A stretch of DNA of 34,213 nucleotides from Anaerolineae bacterium (GTDB lineage Bacteria; Chloroflexota; Anaerolineae; Aggregatilineales; Phototrophicaceae), in assembly GCA_016789005.1 (NCBI GenBank), contig JAEURA010000249.1, positions 1 through 34,213 of the forward strand, given 5' to 3'. The notes beneath the pieces were generated by a model. It did no database searches and was not told the origin of the DNA. It worked only from the letters and a program-made list of their open reading frames with translations. Both the position numbers and the translations under genes were made by a program. Positions 15,877 to 23,868 of this stretch are shown here, piece by piece (position 1 is the stretch's first letter; every line of letters starts with the position of its first letter).

Positions 15877-16035
15877 CTAGAACCCGACGTTGAGCACGGT
15901 GGTGATCGGATGCTGCCCGGCGCTCGCCAGCACCAGGGCGTAGATCAGCGCGGCGGCGGCAAGTCCCAGGACGATAAGGGCGGTCTCTTCGTCGTTGAAA
16001 GCGCGGCGGATACGGTCGAGCGAACGCTGAATCAT
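15877..16035 (-). CDS. 52-residue single-span membrane protein
   Basis: A short frame starts at ATG 16035 and stops at TAG 15877-15879. The N-terminus MIQRSLDRIRRAFNDEETAL is amphipathic and basic. It is followed by one membrane helix (about residues 19-40, rich in Leu/Ala) and a polar tail ending NVGF. This positive-inside layout and the strong hydrophobic segment argue for a real gene. The ribosome site is weak (cgggat). It may be transcribed with the YwiC-like gene 121 nt downstream, which has a similar membrane location. I recognise no family, and the size is below usual gene-caller limits. Confidence 0.5.
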   Translation of the reverse strand: MIQRSLDRIRRAFNDEETALIVLGLAAAALIYALVLASAGQHPITTVLNVGF

Positions 16036-16139
16036 GATGTCGAATCCCGTTTACTTGCCTTTGGCGTACGTTCAGCGTAGCATGTTGCAGCGCGGCATCC
16101 AATCGATGAACATCACCGTGTAGCGAGGTCAAATGACAT

Positions 16140-17210
16140 ATGTTCAGATTCATACGGCTCCTCTCCGTCCTGCTCACTGTTCTGATTTCGGCGGCGGTCC
16201 TGCCCCTTCACGCGCAAACTGTCGTTGAATCGGTCTGCCTGATCACCGACATCGGCAAGATCAACGACGGAACATTCAACCAGTTCGCCTATGAGGGCAT
16301 GGCGCGCGCCGCCCAGGATTTCGACCTGACCTCGACCTTCATCGAGACGCAGGCGCTGACCGACTACGACGCCAACATCGCGGTGTGCGTCGAGGAAGGC
16401 TATGACCTGATCGTCACCGTCGGCTGGCGGCTGACCGACGCCACCTACGCGGCGGCAGCGGCGAACCCGGACCGCTTCTTTGTCGGCGTAGACGCTTTCT
16501 TCGTCGATCCGCTGCCAAACCTGGTCGGCATTCAGGCGCGCGAAGACCAGGCAGGGTTCATCGTCGGCGCGCTGGCGGCGCTGATGACCGAGAGCGGTAC
16601 GGTCGGCGGCATCTATGGCATCGCCGAACCGCCGGTGATGCGCTTCCGCAACGGCTACGAGCAGGGCATCCGCCACATCACCCCCGACCTTCAGGTGTTG
16701 GGCGTCTACATCGATGACTACGTCGCGCCAGATCGCGGCGCGGCGGCGGCGGAACAGTTCATCGGCGAAGGGGCGGATGTCATCTTCGGCGCGGGCGGCG
16801 AGACCGGTTCGGGTGGCATCCTGCACGCCGCACAGATGGGCGTTCGGGTGATCGGCGTGGATCAGGATGAGTACAGCACGACCTTCGGCGGCGGCGAGAC
16901 TCCCGGCGCCGAAAACCTGATCAGCAGCGCGCTCAAGCGGGTGGATAACGGCGTCTACCTGATGATCGAAGCGGCGGTGAACGGCTCGCCGTTCCCGGCG
17001 GACAGCATCTTCACGCTGACCGTAGAAAATGGAGGAATCGACTTCGCTCCGCCGCACGACGCCGCTGTGCCGGATGCGGTGACCGAGCAGGTGCGGGCGG
17101 TGCTGGAAGCGCTGCGTGACGGCAGCCTCGACACGGGCGTGGACCCGGTTAGCGGGAATTTGCTGAGCGAAGTTTCCGACCCGGCAGCGACGCCGGAAGC
17201 GAGCGGGTAG
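16140..17210 (+). CDS. BMP-family ABC solute-binding protein (copy 2)
   Basis: A 356-residue exported protein with signal peptide MFRFIRLLSVLLTVLISAAV ending at LHA|QT. The family motif CLITDIGKINDGTFNQFAYE is followed by FVGVDAFF, GALAALMTESGTVGGIYG and DQDEYSTTFGGGETPGAENL. The last two blocks are nearly identical in copy 1. By eye the two proteins share well over half of their residues without gaps, so they are paralogues from a duplication and now face away from each other. The C-terminus here is longer, with a Pro/Ala/Ser-rich tail. The ATG is chosen from the signal peptide; the ribosome site (gcgagg) is some 13 nt away. The ligand is probably nucleoside-like, by family. Confidence 0.9.
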   Translation: MFRFIRLLSVLLTVLISAAVLPLHAQTVVESVCLITDIGKINDGTFNQFAYEGMARAAQDFDLTSTFIETQALTDYDANIAVCVEEGYDLIVTVGWRLTDATYAAAAANPDRFFVGVDAFFVDPLPNLVGIQAREDQAGFIVGALAALMTESGTVGGIYGIAEPPVMRFRNGYEQGIRHITPDLQVLGVYIDDYVAPDRGAAAAEQFIGEGADVIFGAGGETGSGGILHAAQMGVRVIGVDQDEYSTTFGGGETPGAENLISSALKRVDNGVYLMIEAAVNGSPFPADSIFTLTVENGGIDFAPPHDAAVPDAVTEQVRAVLEALRDGSLDTGVDPVSGNLLSEVSDPAATPEASG

Positions 17211-17304
17211 AGAGTGCATCTGAAAAGCTGCTCAATCTGGTGTTAGGGGCGCGCAGCAGCGCGTCCGCCGTGACGAAGCGCTGGGCGACCGGGCGGGTCG
17301 CCCA
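17211..17304. repeat. Composite repeat at the 3' end of BMP copy 2
   Basis: It begins immediately after the BMP stop codon with agagtgcatctgaaaagctg, which resembles 24672 and 34011. It continues with taggggcgcg...gcgcg...ccgccgt, shared with 34036-34060, and ends in the hairpin tgggcgacc-gggcg-ggtcgccca (17282-17304). The hairpin may also end the BMP transcript. Confidence 0.6.
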
Positions 17305-17330
17305 CTTACGGGTATTTAAAGGAAGGGCGG

Positions 17331-18725
17331 TTAATCCATCGCCGCCGCGAGCACCTGGCTCGGCTGTGCCTCCGCTGTCTCGTACTGCTGTTTGAAGCTG
17401 CCGACGTTGACCCTCCGCAGCGCATACAACGAGACCGCCAGACCAACGCCGCCGATGGTGAAGACCAGCCCGTACGCCGCCGCCGGGCTGCCCAGCAGCC
17501 CCCGCGCCAGGTCCAGCGCCACGCCGCCGCCGCTCACCCCCACGCCGCGCGCCAGCGTCACCACCAGCGTCCAGAAGCCGAGGAACGTCCCCGCCCGCCC
17601 GAAGGGACTCATCTCCATCATCAAGCCGAGCGTGCCGACGTTCCAGATGCCCAGCCCGATGCCCAGCAGGATCAGCCCCGGCGTGACCAGCCCGCGAATG
17701 CCGGCAAAGGCGGAGACGGCGAAAAGCGCAAAGGTGACGACCAGCACCGCGACGCCGATATTGCTCATGATCGTATTGTTCAGGCGCTTGTAGCGCCGCC
17801 CCAGGAAGAGGAAGACCACCGTCGCCAAAATCGACATGCTGCCCCAGTAGGCGGCGAAGCGGGTGGTGACGCGCGGTTCCATGCCGAAGACCTCGCCGGC
17901 GAACGGTTCGAGGATCAAATCCTGCGAGAAGGCGAAGAGCATCGACAGCGCCAGGAACCAGAAGAACCAGCGCGTCGTGCGGTTCTCCCACGCCAGCCGC
18001 AGATCGCTGCGCAGCGACGCCGCGTGTTCGCTGCCGGCGGCGGCGGTGACCGACCCGCTGCTGCGCCGCTCCTCACCGATCAGCGAGATGACCCACAAGC
18101 CGCTCAGCACCAGCGCCGCGACGATGAACAGCGTCTCCAGGGTCTCTGGCGTGAAGGGCAGCGTTCCTTCCGCGTCGGCGCCGCGCGAGGGCAGCAGCAC
18201 GCCGAAGAGGACGCCGCCGATGGTGAAGCCGAGCAGCAGGAACGTCCAGACGATGCCGACGGCGCGCCCGCGCTGATCCTCGCTGCTGCGGTCGTAGATC
18301 AGCGCCAGGAAGGTGCTGCCGGAAAGGGCGCTCCCCAGGCTGAAGAGCAGCAGCGAGACGATGATCACCAGCCAGTGGAAGGCGTCCGAGGCGTCGCCGC
18401 GCGCCAGTGAAGCGGTGACCCAGCCCAGCGAGAAGATGCTGAACGCCATCATGCCGCGCCCCAGCCAGATCCAGAACAACCGCCGGTAGCCGCCGATAGC
18501 GCGCCGGTCGGACATGCGTCCCGCCCAGACGCCGATCGGCGCCAGGAAGTAGCGGAGCGCCACCAGGAAACCGATCGGCGTCGCGCTGAAGCCCAGATCG
18601 CTGATCATGATCCGGTTCCAGATGCCGGTGGTGATCACATCCGCCATGCCCGACCCCAGATGGAAGAGCGCGATCTTCAGGTTCCGCCAGACGGACAGGT
18701 TGGGAGTTTCTATCATGGATTTCAT
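17331..18725 (-). CDS. BCD/PucC-family membrane transporter (MFS superfamily)
   Basis: A 464-residue protein with about twelve membrane segments. The N-terminal half has clear PucC hallmarks: ALFHLGSGMADVITTGIWNR, then VALRYFLAPIGVWAGRMSD and GGYRRLFWIWLGRG. The C-terminal half has FGRAGTFLGFWTLV and the family's glycine-rich VSGGGVALD. BCD proteins (PucC, LhaA, Bch2) are linked with pigment or light-harvesting complex assembly in phototrophs, but the transported molecule is uncertain and relatives may occur outside phototrophy. The frame is open to 18842. The consensus promoter inside that stretch shows the start is ATG 18725 or 18716. No Shine-Dalgarno is evident. Confidence 0.85.
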   Translation of the reverse strand: MKSMIETPNLSVWRNLKIALFHLGSGMADVITTGIWNRIMISDLGFSATPIGFLVALRYFLAPIGVWAGRMSDRRAIGGYRRLFWIWLGRGMMAFSIFSLGWVTASLARGDASDAFHWLVIIVSLLLFSLGSALSGSTFLALIYDRSSEDQRGRAVGIVWTFLLLGFTIGGVLFGVLLPSRGADAEGTLPFTPETLETLFIVAALVLSGLWVISLIGEERRSSGSVTAAAGSEHAASLRSDLRLAWENRTTRWFFWFLALSMLFAFSQDLILEPFAGEVFGMEPRVTTRFAAYWGSMSILATVVFLFLGRRYKRLNNTIMSNIGVAVLVVTFALFAVSAFAGIRGLVTPGLILLGIGLGIWNVGTLGLMMEMSPFGRAGTFLGFWTLVVTLARGVGVSGGGVALDLARGLLGSPAAAYGLVFTIGGVGLAVSLYALRRVNVGSFKQQYETAEAQPSQVLAAAMD

Positions 18726-18755
18726 ACTTTTTGGTAGATTTTTGCAGATTTTCAC

Positions 18756-18785
18756 ATTATACGGTGCGCTTGTGGTGGGTGTCAA
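18756..18785 (-). promoter_or_regulatory. Consensus sigma70 promoter for the BCD-family transporter
   Basis: On the minus strand, TTGACA (18785-18780), an 18-bp spacer and TATAAT (18761-18756): both boxes match the consensus fully. Transcription would begin about 18749, leaving a leader of about 24 nt. This is the strongest promoter match seen in the window. Confidence 0.85.
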
Positions 18786-18850
18786 CGCGGGGGATGAGGT
18801 AAAATTCATTTCTCGATGGATCGAACTCTTATGGAAAAACACCGCTTCCT

Positions 18851-19651
18851 ATGACTTCAACCCGGACCCAACGCCGCTGGATCAAGAACCGGCGCGATCT
18901 ACTCGTCTTCATCGTCATTTTCGCTCTGGTGTCGCTGATCATCGCCGGCGGCGCGTTCCTGCTGTGGGCGGCAAACCCGGCGCAGCCCGGCGCTGTCGCC
19001 CTGGCGGCACTGGAGAGCAGCGAGTCGGTGGCAGTCACCCAGGCGGACGGCGTCATCACCTTTGACCCCTTCACCCCCGACCAGCGGTCGGTCGGCTTCG
19101 TCTTCTACCCCGGCGCGCTGGTCGATCCCCGCGCCTACGCGCCCATCCTGCGCCCGCTGGCGGAAGCCGGATACCTGGTCGTCACGCGCACCATGCCGCT
19201 CAATCTGGCGATCTTCAACGTCAGCGCCGCCGATGCCCTGCGCGCCGCTCACCCGGAGATCGCCGCCTGGGTGATCGGCGGGCATTCGATGGGCGGGGCG
19301 ATGGCGAGCCGCTACGCGCTGGAGCGGGGCGATCTGGCAGGGCTGGCGCTGCTGGGATCTTTCCCCTTTGGCGATCTCAGCGGCGCGCCGCTGCCCACCG
19401 TCTCGATCTACGGCGACAGCGACGGCTTGATCTCGCTGAAGCAGATCGACGAGTCACGCGCGGCGCTTCCCGCCGAGACGGAATACGTGCTGCTGGAAGG
19501 GGCGAATCACGCCCAGTTTGGCGATTACGGCGCGCAGCGGGGCGACCTGCCCGCCGCGCTGCCGGCGGCAGATCAGCAGGCGGCGACCGCCGCTGCGCTG
19601 CTGGCGCTGCTTGAACAGGTCGAAAGAGACGCGGTTAGCGATCAAGGATAA
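18851..19651 (+). CDS. Membrane-anchored alpha/beta hydrolase
   Basis: A 266-residue protein. A basic N-terminus (RTQRRWIKNRR) is followed by one membrane helix (about residues 17-40), then an extracytoplasmic alpha/beta-hydrolase domain. The nucleophile elbow is GGHSMGG (serine). An acid in SIYGDSDGLIS and a histidine in EGANHAQFGDYG complete a plausible Ser-Asp-His triad. The substrate is unknown; it resembles the family-5 hydrolases that include lipases and esterases. The ATG overlaps the stop of a seven-codon frame (18831-18854) as ATGA. The UspA gene starts 7 nt after its stop, using a ribosome site inside this gene's end, so the two form an operon. Confidence 0.82.
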   Translation: MTSTRTQRRWIKNRRDLLVFIVIFALVSLIIAGGAFLLWAANPAQPGAVALAALESSESVAVTQADGVITFDPFTPDQRSVGFVFYPGALVDPRAYAPILRPLAEAGYLVVTRTMPLNLAIFNVSAADALRAAHPEIAAWVIGGHSMGGAMASRYALERGDLAGLALLGSFPFGDLSGAPLPTVSIYGDSDGLISLKQIDESRAALPAETEYVLLEGANHAQFGDYGAQRGDLPAALPAADQQAATAAALLALLEQVERDAVSDQG

Positions 19652-19658
19652 AAACTTC

Positions 19659-20117
19659 ATGCCAGAGAGTCGTTACAAGAAAATCCTCGTCCCGCTGGAT
19701 GGCTCCGGGTGGGCGCAGCGCGCCGTCTCCCACGCCGTCGATTTAGCGCGCGGCAATGACGCCGAGCTGATCCTGCTGCACGTCTTCCGCCCACCCGCCT
19801 GGGAGTACGCCGACCAGATCGCGCTGGCGGGGCAGGAGTCGCAGCTTCAGCAGGCGCGCGACCAGATGAAGCAGTACCTCATCGGCGTGCGTTCTGAGCT
19901 GCGTGACGAAAATCTGCGGGTGCGCACCCACCTCATCGAGGGATCGGCGGTGGCGCACCTGATCTGCGATTACGTCAAAGCGGAAGGCGTCGATCTGATC
20001 GTCATGAGTACGCGCGGGCGCAGTGGTCTGGCGCGGGTACTGTTCGGCAGCGTCGCCCGCGAGGTCATGGAATGCGTCGATGTGCCGGTGATGCTGGTTC
20101 AGCCCGACCGCGACTGA
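19659..20117 (+). CDS. Universal stress protein (UspA family)
   Basis: A 152-residue single-domain Usp. It starts with YKKILVPLDGSGWAQRAVSH and ends with MSTRGRSGLARVLFGSVARE, followed by VPVMLV. The nucleotide-binding loop fits the S/G-x2-G-x9-G-S pattern of ATP-binding members, with Ser in place of the first Gly, a common variant. Usp proteins bind ATP and act in stress survival; the partner is unknown. ATG 19659 follows aagga in the end of the hydrolase gene. Its last 19 nt overlap the 3' end of the convergent DUF402 gene. Confidence 0.93.
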   Translation: MPESRYKKILVPLDGSGWAQRAVSHAVDLARGNDAELILLHVFRPPAWEYADQIALAGQESQLQQARDQMKQYLIGVRSELRDENLRVRTHLIEGSAVAHLICDYVKAEGVDLIVMSTRGRSGLARVLFGSVAREVMECVDVPVMLVQPDRD

Positions 20118-20590
20118 TCAGGCGGGGCGGCACTGAAAGGCGGGACGGCGGCGCGGACCAGCGCGCGGATCGCCTCCACCGCCGCCCACGCCTGCGCCTG
20201 ATCGTCGGCGCTGAGGGGCAGGGCGTGGAATTCGTCCTCGTCCAGCAGCAGAATCTCGCCCGATGGTGAGACGAACACGTCCAGCGCCAGATCATCGGCG
20301 GCGATCTCGCCGTCGGCGATGTGCGCCGGGCGGGTGATGTTGCAGTACCAGCCTTTGAGCGCGCCGTTGTCCACATCTTCGATGCGAAAGACGTTGTACC
20401 AGCGGTCGCTGTAGAACCATTCGGTGAAGAGATCGCCGCGCCTGAAGACCATATAGCCGGCGTCGAGGTCGTCACGGTGGAAGCGCGCCTGCAAACAGAC
20501 CCAGGTCGCGCCGCGCGCCGTTACCTCGCCCTGGTACTGCCAGACCGCCCTGCCGGTGTGATCGCGCTTGATGACGGTGATAGCGCTCAT
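20099..20590 (-). CDS. DUF402 family protein
   Basis: A 163-residue soluble beta-rich protein with the DUF402 pattern: WYNVFR (residues 64-69), GWYCNI (80-85), DDLALDV (99-105) and DEDEF (117-121). The acidic clusters are the metal-binding residues seen in characterised relatives, which include nucleoside tri/diphosphatases and RNA-binding FAU-1-like proteins. The activity here is therefore probably phosphatase-like but unproven. The start ATG overlaps the thiN stop by 4 nt (ATGA), so it is translated after thiN in the same transcript. The 3' end overlaps uspA by 19 nt on the other strand. Confidence 0.85.
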   Translation of the reverse strand: MSAITVIKRDHTGRAVWQYQGEVTARGATWVCLQARFHRDDLDAGYMVFRRGDLFTEWFYSDRWYNVFRIEDVDNGALKGWYCNITRPAHIADGEIAADDLALDVFVSPSGEILLLDEDEFHALPLSADDQAQAWAAVEAIRALVRAAVPPFSAAPPDQSRSG

Positions 20591-21255
20591 GCCCGCCCTA
20601 TCGTGTGGACGATCAGCAGTACGCCCTCGCCCAGGTGGACCATCCCCGGCGGCGCATCCAGCACGTTGCTCACCCCACGCGCCGGACCGAAGATCAGCGT
20701 CTCGCCGCGCAGCGGATACGCCAGCCCTTCGGTGCGTACCGCCTGCGCCGCGCCGGTCAGCGGGATGAGCGAGACGGTATCGCCCGGCGCGCCTTCGATG
20801 CGGGTCGCGCCGGGGTATGCCAGCCAGGCTTCCTGCTTGCCGGCAACCAGCCGGGCATCACAGCCGCGCAGCGCCGGCAGCGCCAGCAGATAGGCATTGC
20901 TCAACGTCTGATCCAGCCGGTCGCCGACCGCGCCGATGACGCGAATCCATGTCGCCCCACGTTCGGCGGCGTAGAGCAGCGCCAGTTCGAGGTCGGTCTC
21001 GTTTTTGGCGGCTGGGTGGCGCAGAATCGCCGCGCCGCCGTCCTGGGCGCGCTCCAGGTCCTCCGCCGTGACCGAATCCATGTCGCCGATCAGGGCGTCA
21101 AGCCCTCGCCCGAAATAGCGGGCAAGACGCGCCCCGCCGTCGGCAGCGATCACCAGGGCGTCGGGGGCGGCGTCGAGGGCGCGGCGGACCATCTCGCCGT
21201 CGTTAGGATCGCCGTTGGCGAAGATCAATGCCTGGGTGTGGGTTGGTAGGGTCAT
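20587..21255 (-). CDS. thiN: Thiamine pyrophosphokinase
   Basis: A 222-residue cytosolic enzyme that transfers pyrophosphate from ATP to thiamine, giving thiamine diphosphate. The family motifs are all present: AADGGARLARYFG (residues 38-49), GDMDSV (57-62), KNETDLELAL (84-93) and GAVGDRLDQTLSN (108-120). The C-terminal beta domain includes GDTVSLIPLTG. There is no TPP riboswitch-like sequence in the short region upstream. It is first in a two-gene operon with DUF402, joined by an ATGA overlap. No other thiamine gene is nearby, which fits a salvage role. Confidence 0.93.
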   Translation of the reverse strand: MTLPTHTQALIFANGDPNDGEMVRRALDAAPDALVIAADGGARLARYFGRGLDALIGDMDSVTAEDLERAQDGGAAILRHPAAKNETDLELALLYAAERGATWIRVIGAVGDRLDQTLSNAYLLALPALRGCDARLVAGKQEAWLAYPGATRIEGAPGDTVSLIPLTGAAQAVRTEGLAYPLRGETLIFGPARGVSNVLDAPPGMVHLGEGVLLIVHTIGRA

Positions 21256-21369
21256 AGTCGCTTTCGTCGCGCCTGAATCTGCCCCCTATTCTACTCGATC
21301 CCGCCGGAGCGCGATTCGCCAAATGCGGTATGATCGGCTGAAATGAGGTCCTGCGGGGGAGGATTGACG

Positions 21370-22494
21370 ATGTTCAGGACACGTCCCATTCAGCGCGTGG
21401 ATGCCGCCGCGCTGTGGATGATCATGCTGATCGCCTTCGGCGTCTCGGTAGTAGGCACGCGCCTGTACCTGGAGGCGGCGGGCTATCCGCAGATCGGCAA
21501 CGGCACGCTGCACATCGCCCACGTGCTGTGGGGCGGGCTGCTCCAGTTCATCGCCCTGTGCGTCTTCCTGACCTACGCCAACCGCTGGACGCGGGTGGTC
21601 AGCGCGCTGCTGGGCGGCGCGGGCGTCGGGCTGTTCATCGACGAGGTCGGCAAGTTCATCACCCAGAACAACGATTATTTCTTCCCGTTCGCCGCGCCGA
21701 TCATCTACGCCGTCCTGCTCCTGACGGCGGTCCTGACCTTTCACCTGCGCCGGACGCGCCCGCGCGACAGCCGCGCCAACCTCTACTGGATTCTGGATCA
21801 GCTCAAGGACGTGATCGATCAGGATTTCGACGCCCACGAGCGCGATACGGTGATCGCAGCGCTGCGCGGGGCGCTCGCCAGAGCCGAGAGCGACTCCGAG
21901 CGGCAGCTGACCGAGGCGCTGATCACCCTGGCAGAGCGCGCGCCGGTGATCGCGCCGCCCAAGCCGAATCTCTTCCAGCGGCTCTACGCCGCGCTGACCC
22001 GGCTGGAGGCGCGCCTGCTGTCGCAGCGGCGGCTGCGCTGGCTGCTGGTCGCCGGCTTTCTGCTGATCGGCATGGGCGGGGTGCTCGTCCTGCTGACGGT
22101 GGCGTCGTTCTACGGCGTGGCGACGGACCTGGACCAGTTCCTGACCGTCCTGATCGTGGAGTTCGCCTCCACCAGCCCGCAGCGCTTCCAGTGGGGGCTG
22201 GTGCATGTGGTCCTGACCATGATCACCGGGCTGATGTGTACGGCGACGGCGGTCCTGCTGGCGCTGCGGCGTGACGCAGCCGGCATCAGCCTGGGCAGGC
22301 TGACGCTGATCCTGGAACTGACGGTGGTCAACCTGCTGGCGTTCTACTTCCGTCAGTTCGCCATGATCTTCGCCACGCTTAACGTGCTGATCCTGCTGCT
22401 GGGGGTGGAACGCTACCGGGCGCGGTTCTATCAGCCGGTGCTGAAGACCGCCAGCATCGACGACGTACGCAAGCGCCTGCCGACGTCCAACTGA
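21370..22494 (+). CDS. Multi-pass membrane protein of unknown function
   Basis: A 374-residue protein. Four membrane segments come first (about residues 13-120), including HIAHVLWGGLLQF with two spaced histidines and GLFIDEVGKFI with Asp and Glu inside a hydrophobic stretch. A charged helical cytosolic region follows (about 125-215), then four more segments (about 217-360). ATG 21370 is supported by gggggagg with 8 nt spacing; an earlier in-frame ATG at 21343 lacks a site. I do not recognise a family. The buried acidic and His residues could indicate metal binding or a channel, but nothing proves this. It is convergent with the AlkZ-like gene. Confidence 0.75.
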   Translation: MFRTRPIQRVDAAALWMIMLIAFGVSVVGTRLYLEAAGYPQIGNGTLHIAHVLWGGLLQFIALCVFLTYANRWTRVVSALLGGAGVGLFIDEVGKFITQNNDYFFPFAAPIIYAVLLLTAVLTFHLRRTRPRDSRANLYWILDQLKDVIDQDFDAHERDTVIAALRGALARAESDSERQLTEALITLAERAPVIAPPKPNLFQRLYAALTRLEARLLSQRRLRWLLVAGFLLIGMGGVLVLLTVASFYGVATDLDQFLTVLIVEFASTSPQRFQWGLVHVVLTMITGLMCTATAVLLALRRDAAGISLGRLTLILELTVVNLLAFYFRQFAMIFATLNVLILLLGVERYRARFYQPVLKTASIDDVRKRLPTSN

Positions 22495-22539
22495 TACAGG
22501 GCAAGCGCGCTCGAATCGCCAACTACCGCGCGAGAGGAG

Positions 22540-22567
22540 AGATCGCCCTTTGGGCGGCGCTCGATCT
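22540..22567. terminator. Hairpin between convergent genes
   Basis: agatcg (22540-22545) can pair with cgatct (22562-22567). An alternative inner hairpin, cgccc-ttt-gggcg (22544-22556), competes with it. There is no T-run. The position between two convergent genes suggests a transcript-end role. Confidence 0.3.
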
Positions 22568-22576
22568 ACCCGCGAG

Positions 22577-23659
22577 TCACTCGAACCGCACGACTGCCGG
22601 CAGTCCGTGAAACGCGCCGTAGCGCGCCGCCGGCGCGGCGACCTCCGCCCGCTCGGAGTCGTTCAGCGGGCGGAATGGCGATAGCGTGATCTGAACCGTT
22701 TCGCGGGAGATCGCCCGCTTCCACGTGGCGATCACTTGACCACCAGCGACCAGAAACGGCAGGAAGACGCCGTTGCCGCCCGGAATGACCCGGGGGGCAA
22801 GCTCCGGGTTGAGGACGATGTCACGGTCAGTATAGCCGAGCAGGTATTCGTCGAATCCCGCCAGCAGCAGCGTGTCCGCCGCACCCTTCGGCGCGCGCAC
22901 CGCATCGGCAGACCACCAGAAGGTCTTGCCGTCGATTTGTTCGGCGGTCAGCGCCGATCTGGCTTCTTCCAGCCCGGCGCGGGCTTCCGTCAGGGTCAGC
23001 CCCGACCACCAGGCAAAATCCTGGACGGTCGCCGGTCCATGACTGATGAAGTAGCGGCGCGCCAGCGTGTTGAGGGCTTCATCACGGGTCAGCCTGCGGG
23101 GAGCCTTCACCCATGCGTCGAGCAGCACGAAGGTCGGCTGCTTCCCCTCGTTCGGTCCCAGACAAATCAGCCCCTGATGGGCGCAGTGCCAGAACAGATG
23201 ATATGCCCGCTGCTCGCCGACGGAGAACCCGCCGTCCTCGAGCCGCTGCTTCAGCGCCGGACGCGCCATCGGCATGCCGTCGCGAAGCGCCTGCTCGATG
23301 ATCGCCTGCCCCTGCTTCAGCGCCGCCTCGTCCAACCCGACCTGCTGCCGGCGCAGCCGAGCGCCTGCTATCATCCGCTCGGCGGAAAGGCGCACCATCC
23401 AGCCGGCGTCTTCGGACGGCACAAAGTGGATCGTGCCGCGCTGTGACCAGGTGCGCAGCAGATCGCCGGAGGCAATCGACGCCTCGATGTCGCTCAGCGA
23501 CGGCGTGCGCATCCGCGCGCCAAGCCCCCAAAGCGCCTGATGATAGTCCTGCGCCTGAAGCGCCCCCATCCAGCGCACCACCGCCCCGGCTGTCTCGAAC
23601 GACGGCGCGGCGAGCCGCTGGCTGGGCAAGCGCAGTGCAGCGATGTCGGCTGTCCGCAT
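22577..23659 (-). CDS. AlkZ-like DNA glycosylase (HTH_42 winged-helix family)
   Basis: A 360-residue protein of the winged-helix family that includes Streptomyces AlkZ and E. coli YcaQ. The N-terminal region LPSQRLAAPS is followed by MGALQAQDYHQALWGL, which holds the catalytic Q-x-Q motif (Q35, Q37) of AlkZ-type enzymes, as opposed to the Q-x-D of YcaQ-type. Later blocks are WSQRGTIHFVP, HGPATVQDFAWWSGL and the ending GFDEYLLGYTDRD. Family members remove bulky or crosslinked alkylpurines, often self-protecting against genotoxins. No toxin-biosynthesis genes are nearby. ATG 23659 follows gaggagagga; the longer frame to 23821 has no support. Confidence 0.85.
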   Translation of the reverse strand: MRTADIAALRLPSQRLAAPSFETAGAVVRWMGALQAQDYHQALWGLGARMRTPSLSDIEASIASGDLLRTWSQRGTIHFVPSEDAGWMVRLSAERMIAGARLRRQQVGLDEAALKQGQAIIEQALRDGMPMARPALKQRLEDGGFSVGEQRAYHLFWHCAHQGLICLGPNEGKQPTFVLLDAWVKAPRRLTRDEALNTLARRYFISHGPATVQDFAWWSGLTLTEARAGLEEARSALTAEQIDGKTFWWSADAVRAPKGAADTLLLAGFDEYLLGYTDRDIVLNPELAPRVIPGGNGVFLPFLVAGGQVIATWKRAISRETVQITLSPFRPLNDSERAEVAAPAARYGAFHGLPAVVRFE

Positions 23660-23712
23660 GAAATCCTCTCCTCTGCCCTGATCGGCTGTGGGAGATCGGG
23701 CATCAGCCGAGA

Positions 23713-23741
23713 AGCATACACCCTCAGTGGATGGGTGGAAA
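23713..23741 (-). promoter_or_regulatory. Possible promoter for the AlkZ-like gene
   Basis: On the minus strand, TTTCCA (23741-23736), a 17-bp spacer and TATGCT (23718-23713). Each box matches the consensus at four of six bases, and the position (54 nt before the start) is reasonable. Confidence 0.4.
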
Positions 23742-23801
23742 CGCAGAAAAACGCACAAGCGCGGTCGCACCGGCGGAGTACCCGACTTGCGCCGCGCCAG
23801 C

Positions 23802-23831
23802 TTGAGGAGGAGGGCGATCATGTCCTATACT
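23802..23831 (+). promoter_or_regulatory. Possible promoter for the Cys-motif protein gene
   Basis: TTGAGG (23802-23807), an 18-bp spacer and TATACT (23826-23831, five of six consensus bases). The start codon lies 37 nt beyond. It is divergent to the AlkZ-like gene's promoter in the same 209-bp gap. Confidence 0.5.
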
Positions 23832-23868
23832 GGTAGGCTGATCCACACGGCGAGGGACTGCCCACAGC

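Noticed and set aside
14874..17330. CRISPR array or tandem repeat array in the palindrome-rich region
   Set aside because: The repeats are palindromic, unequally spaced and variable in sequence, with no constant direct repeat separated by unique spacers.
21256..21369. TPP riboswitch upstream of thiN
   Set aside because: The short upstream region has no recognisable thi-box core, and the gap is shared with a divergent gene.
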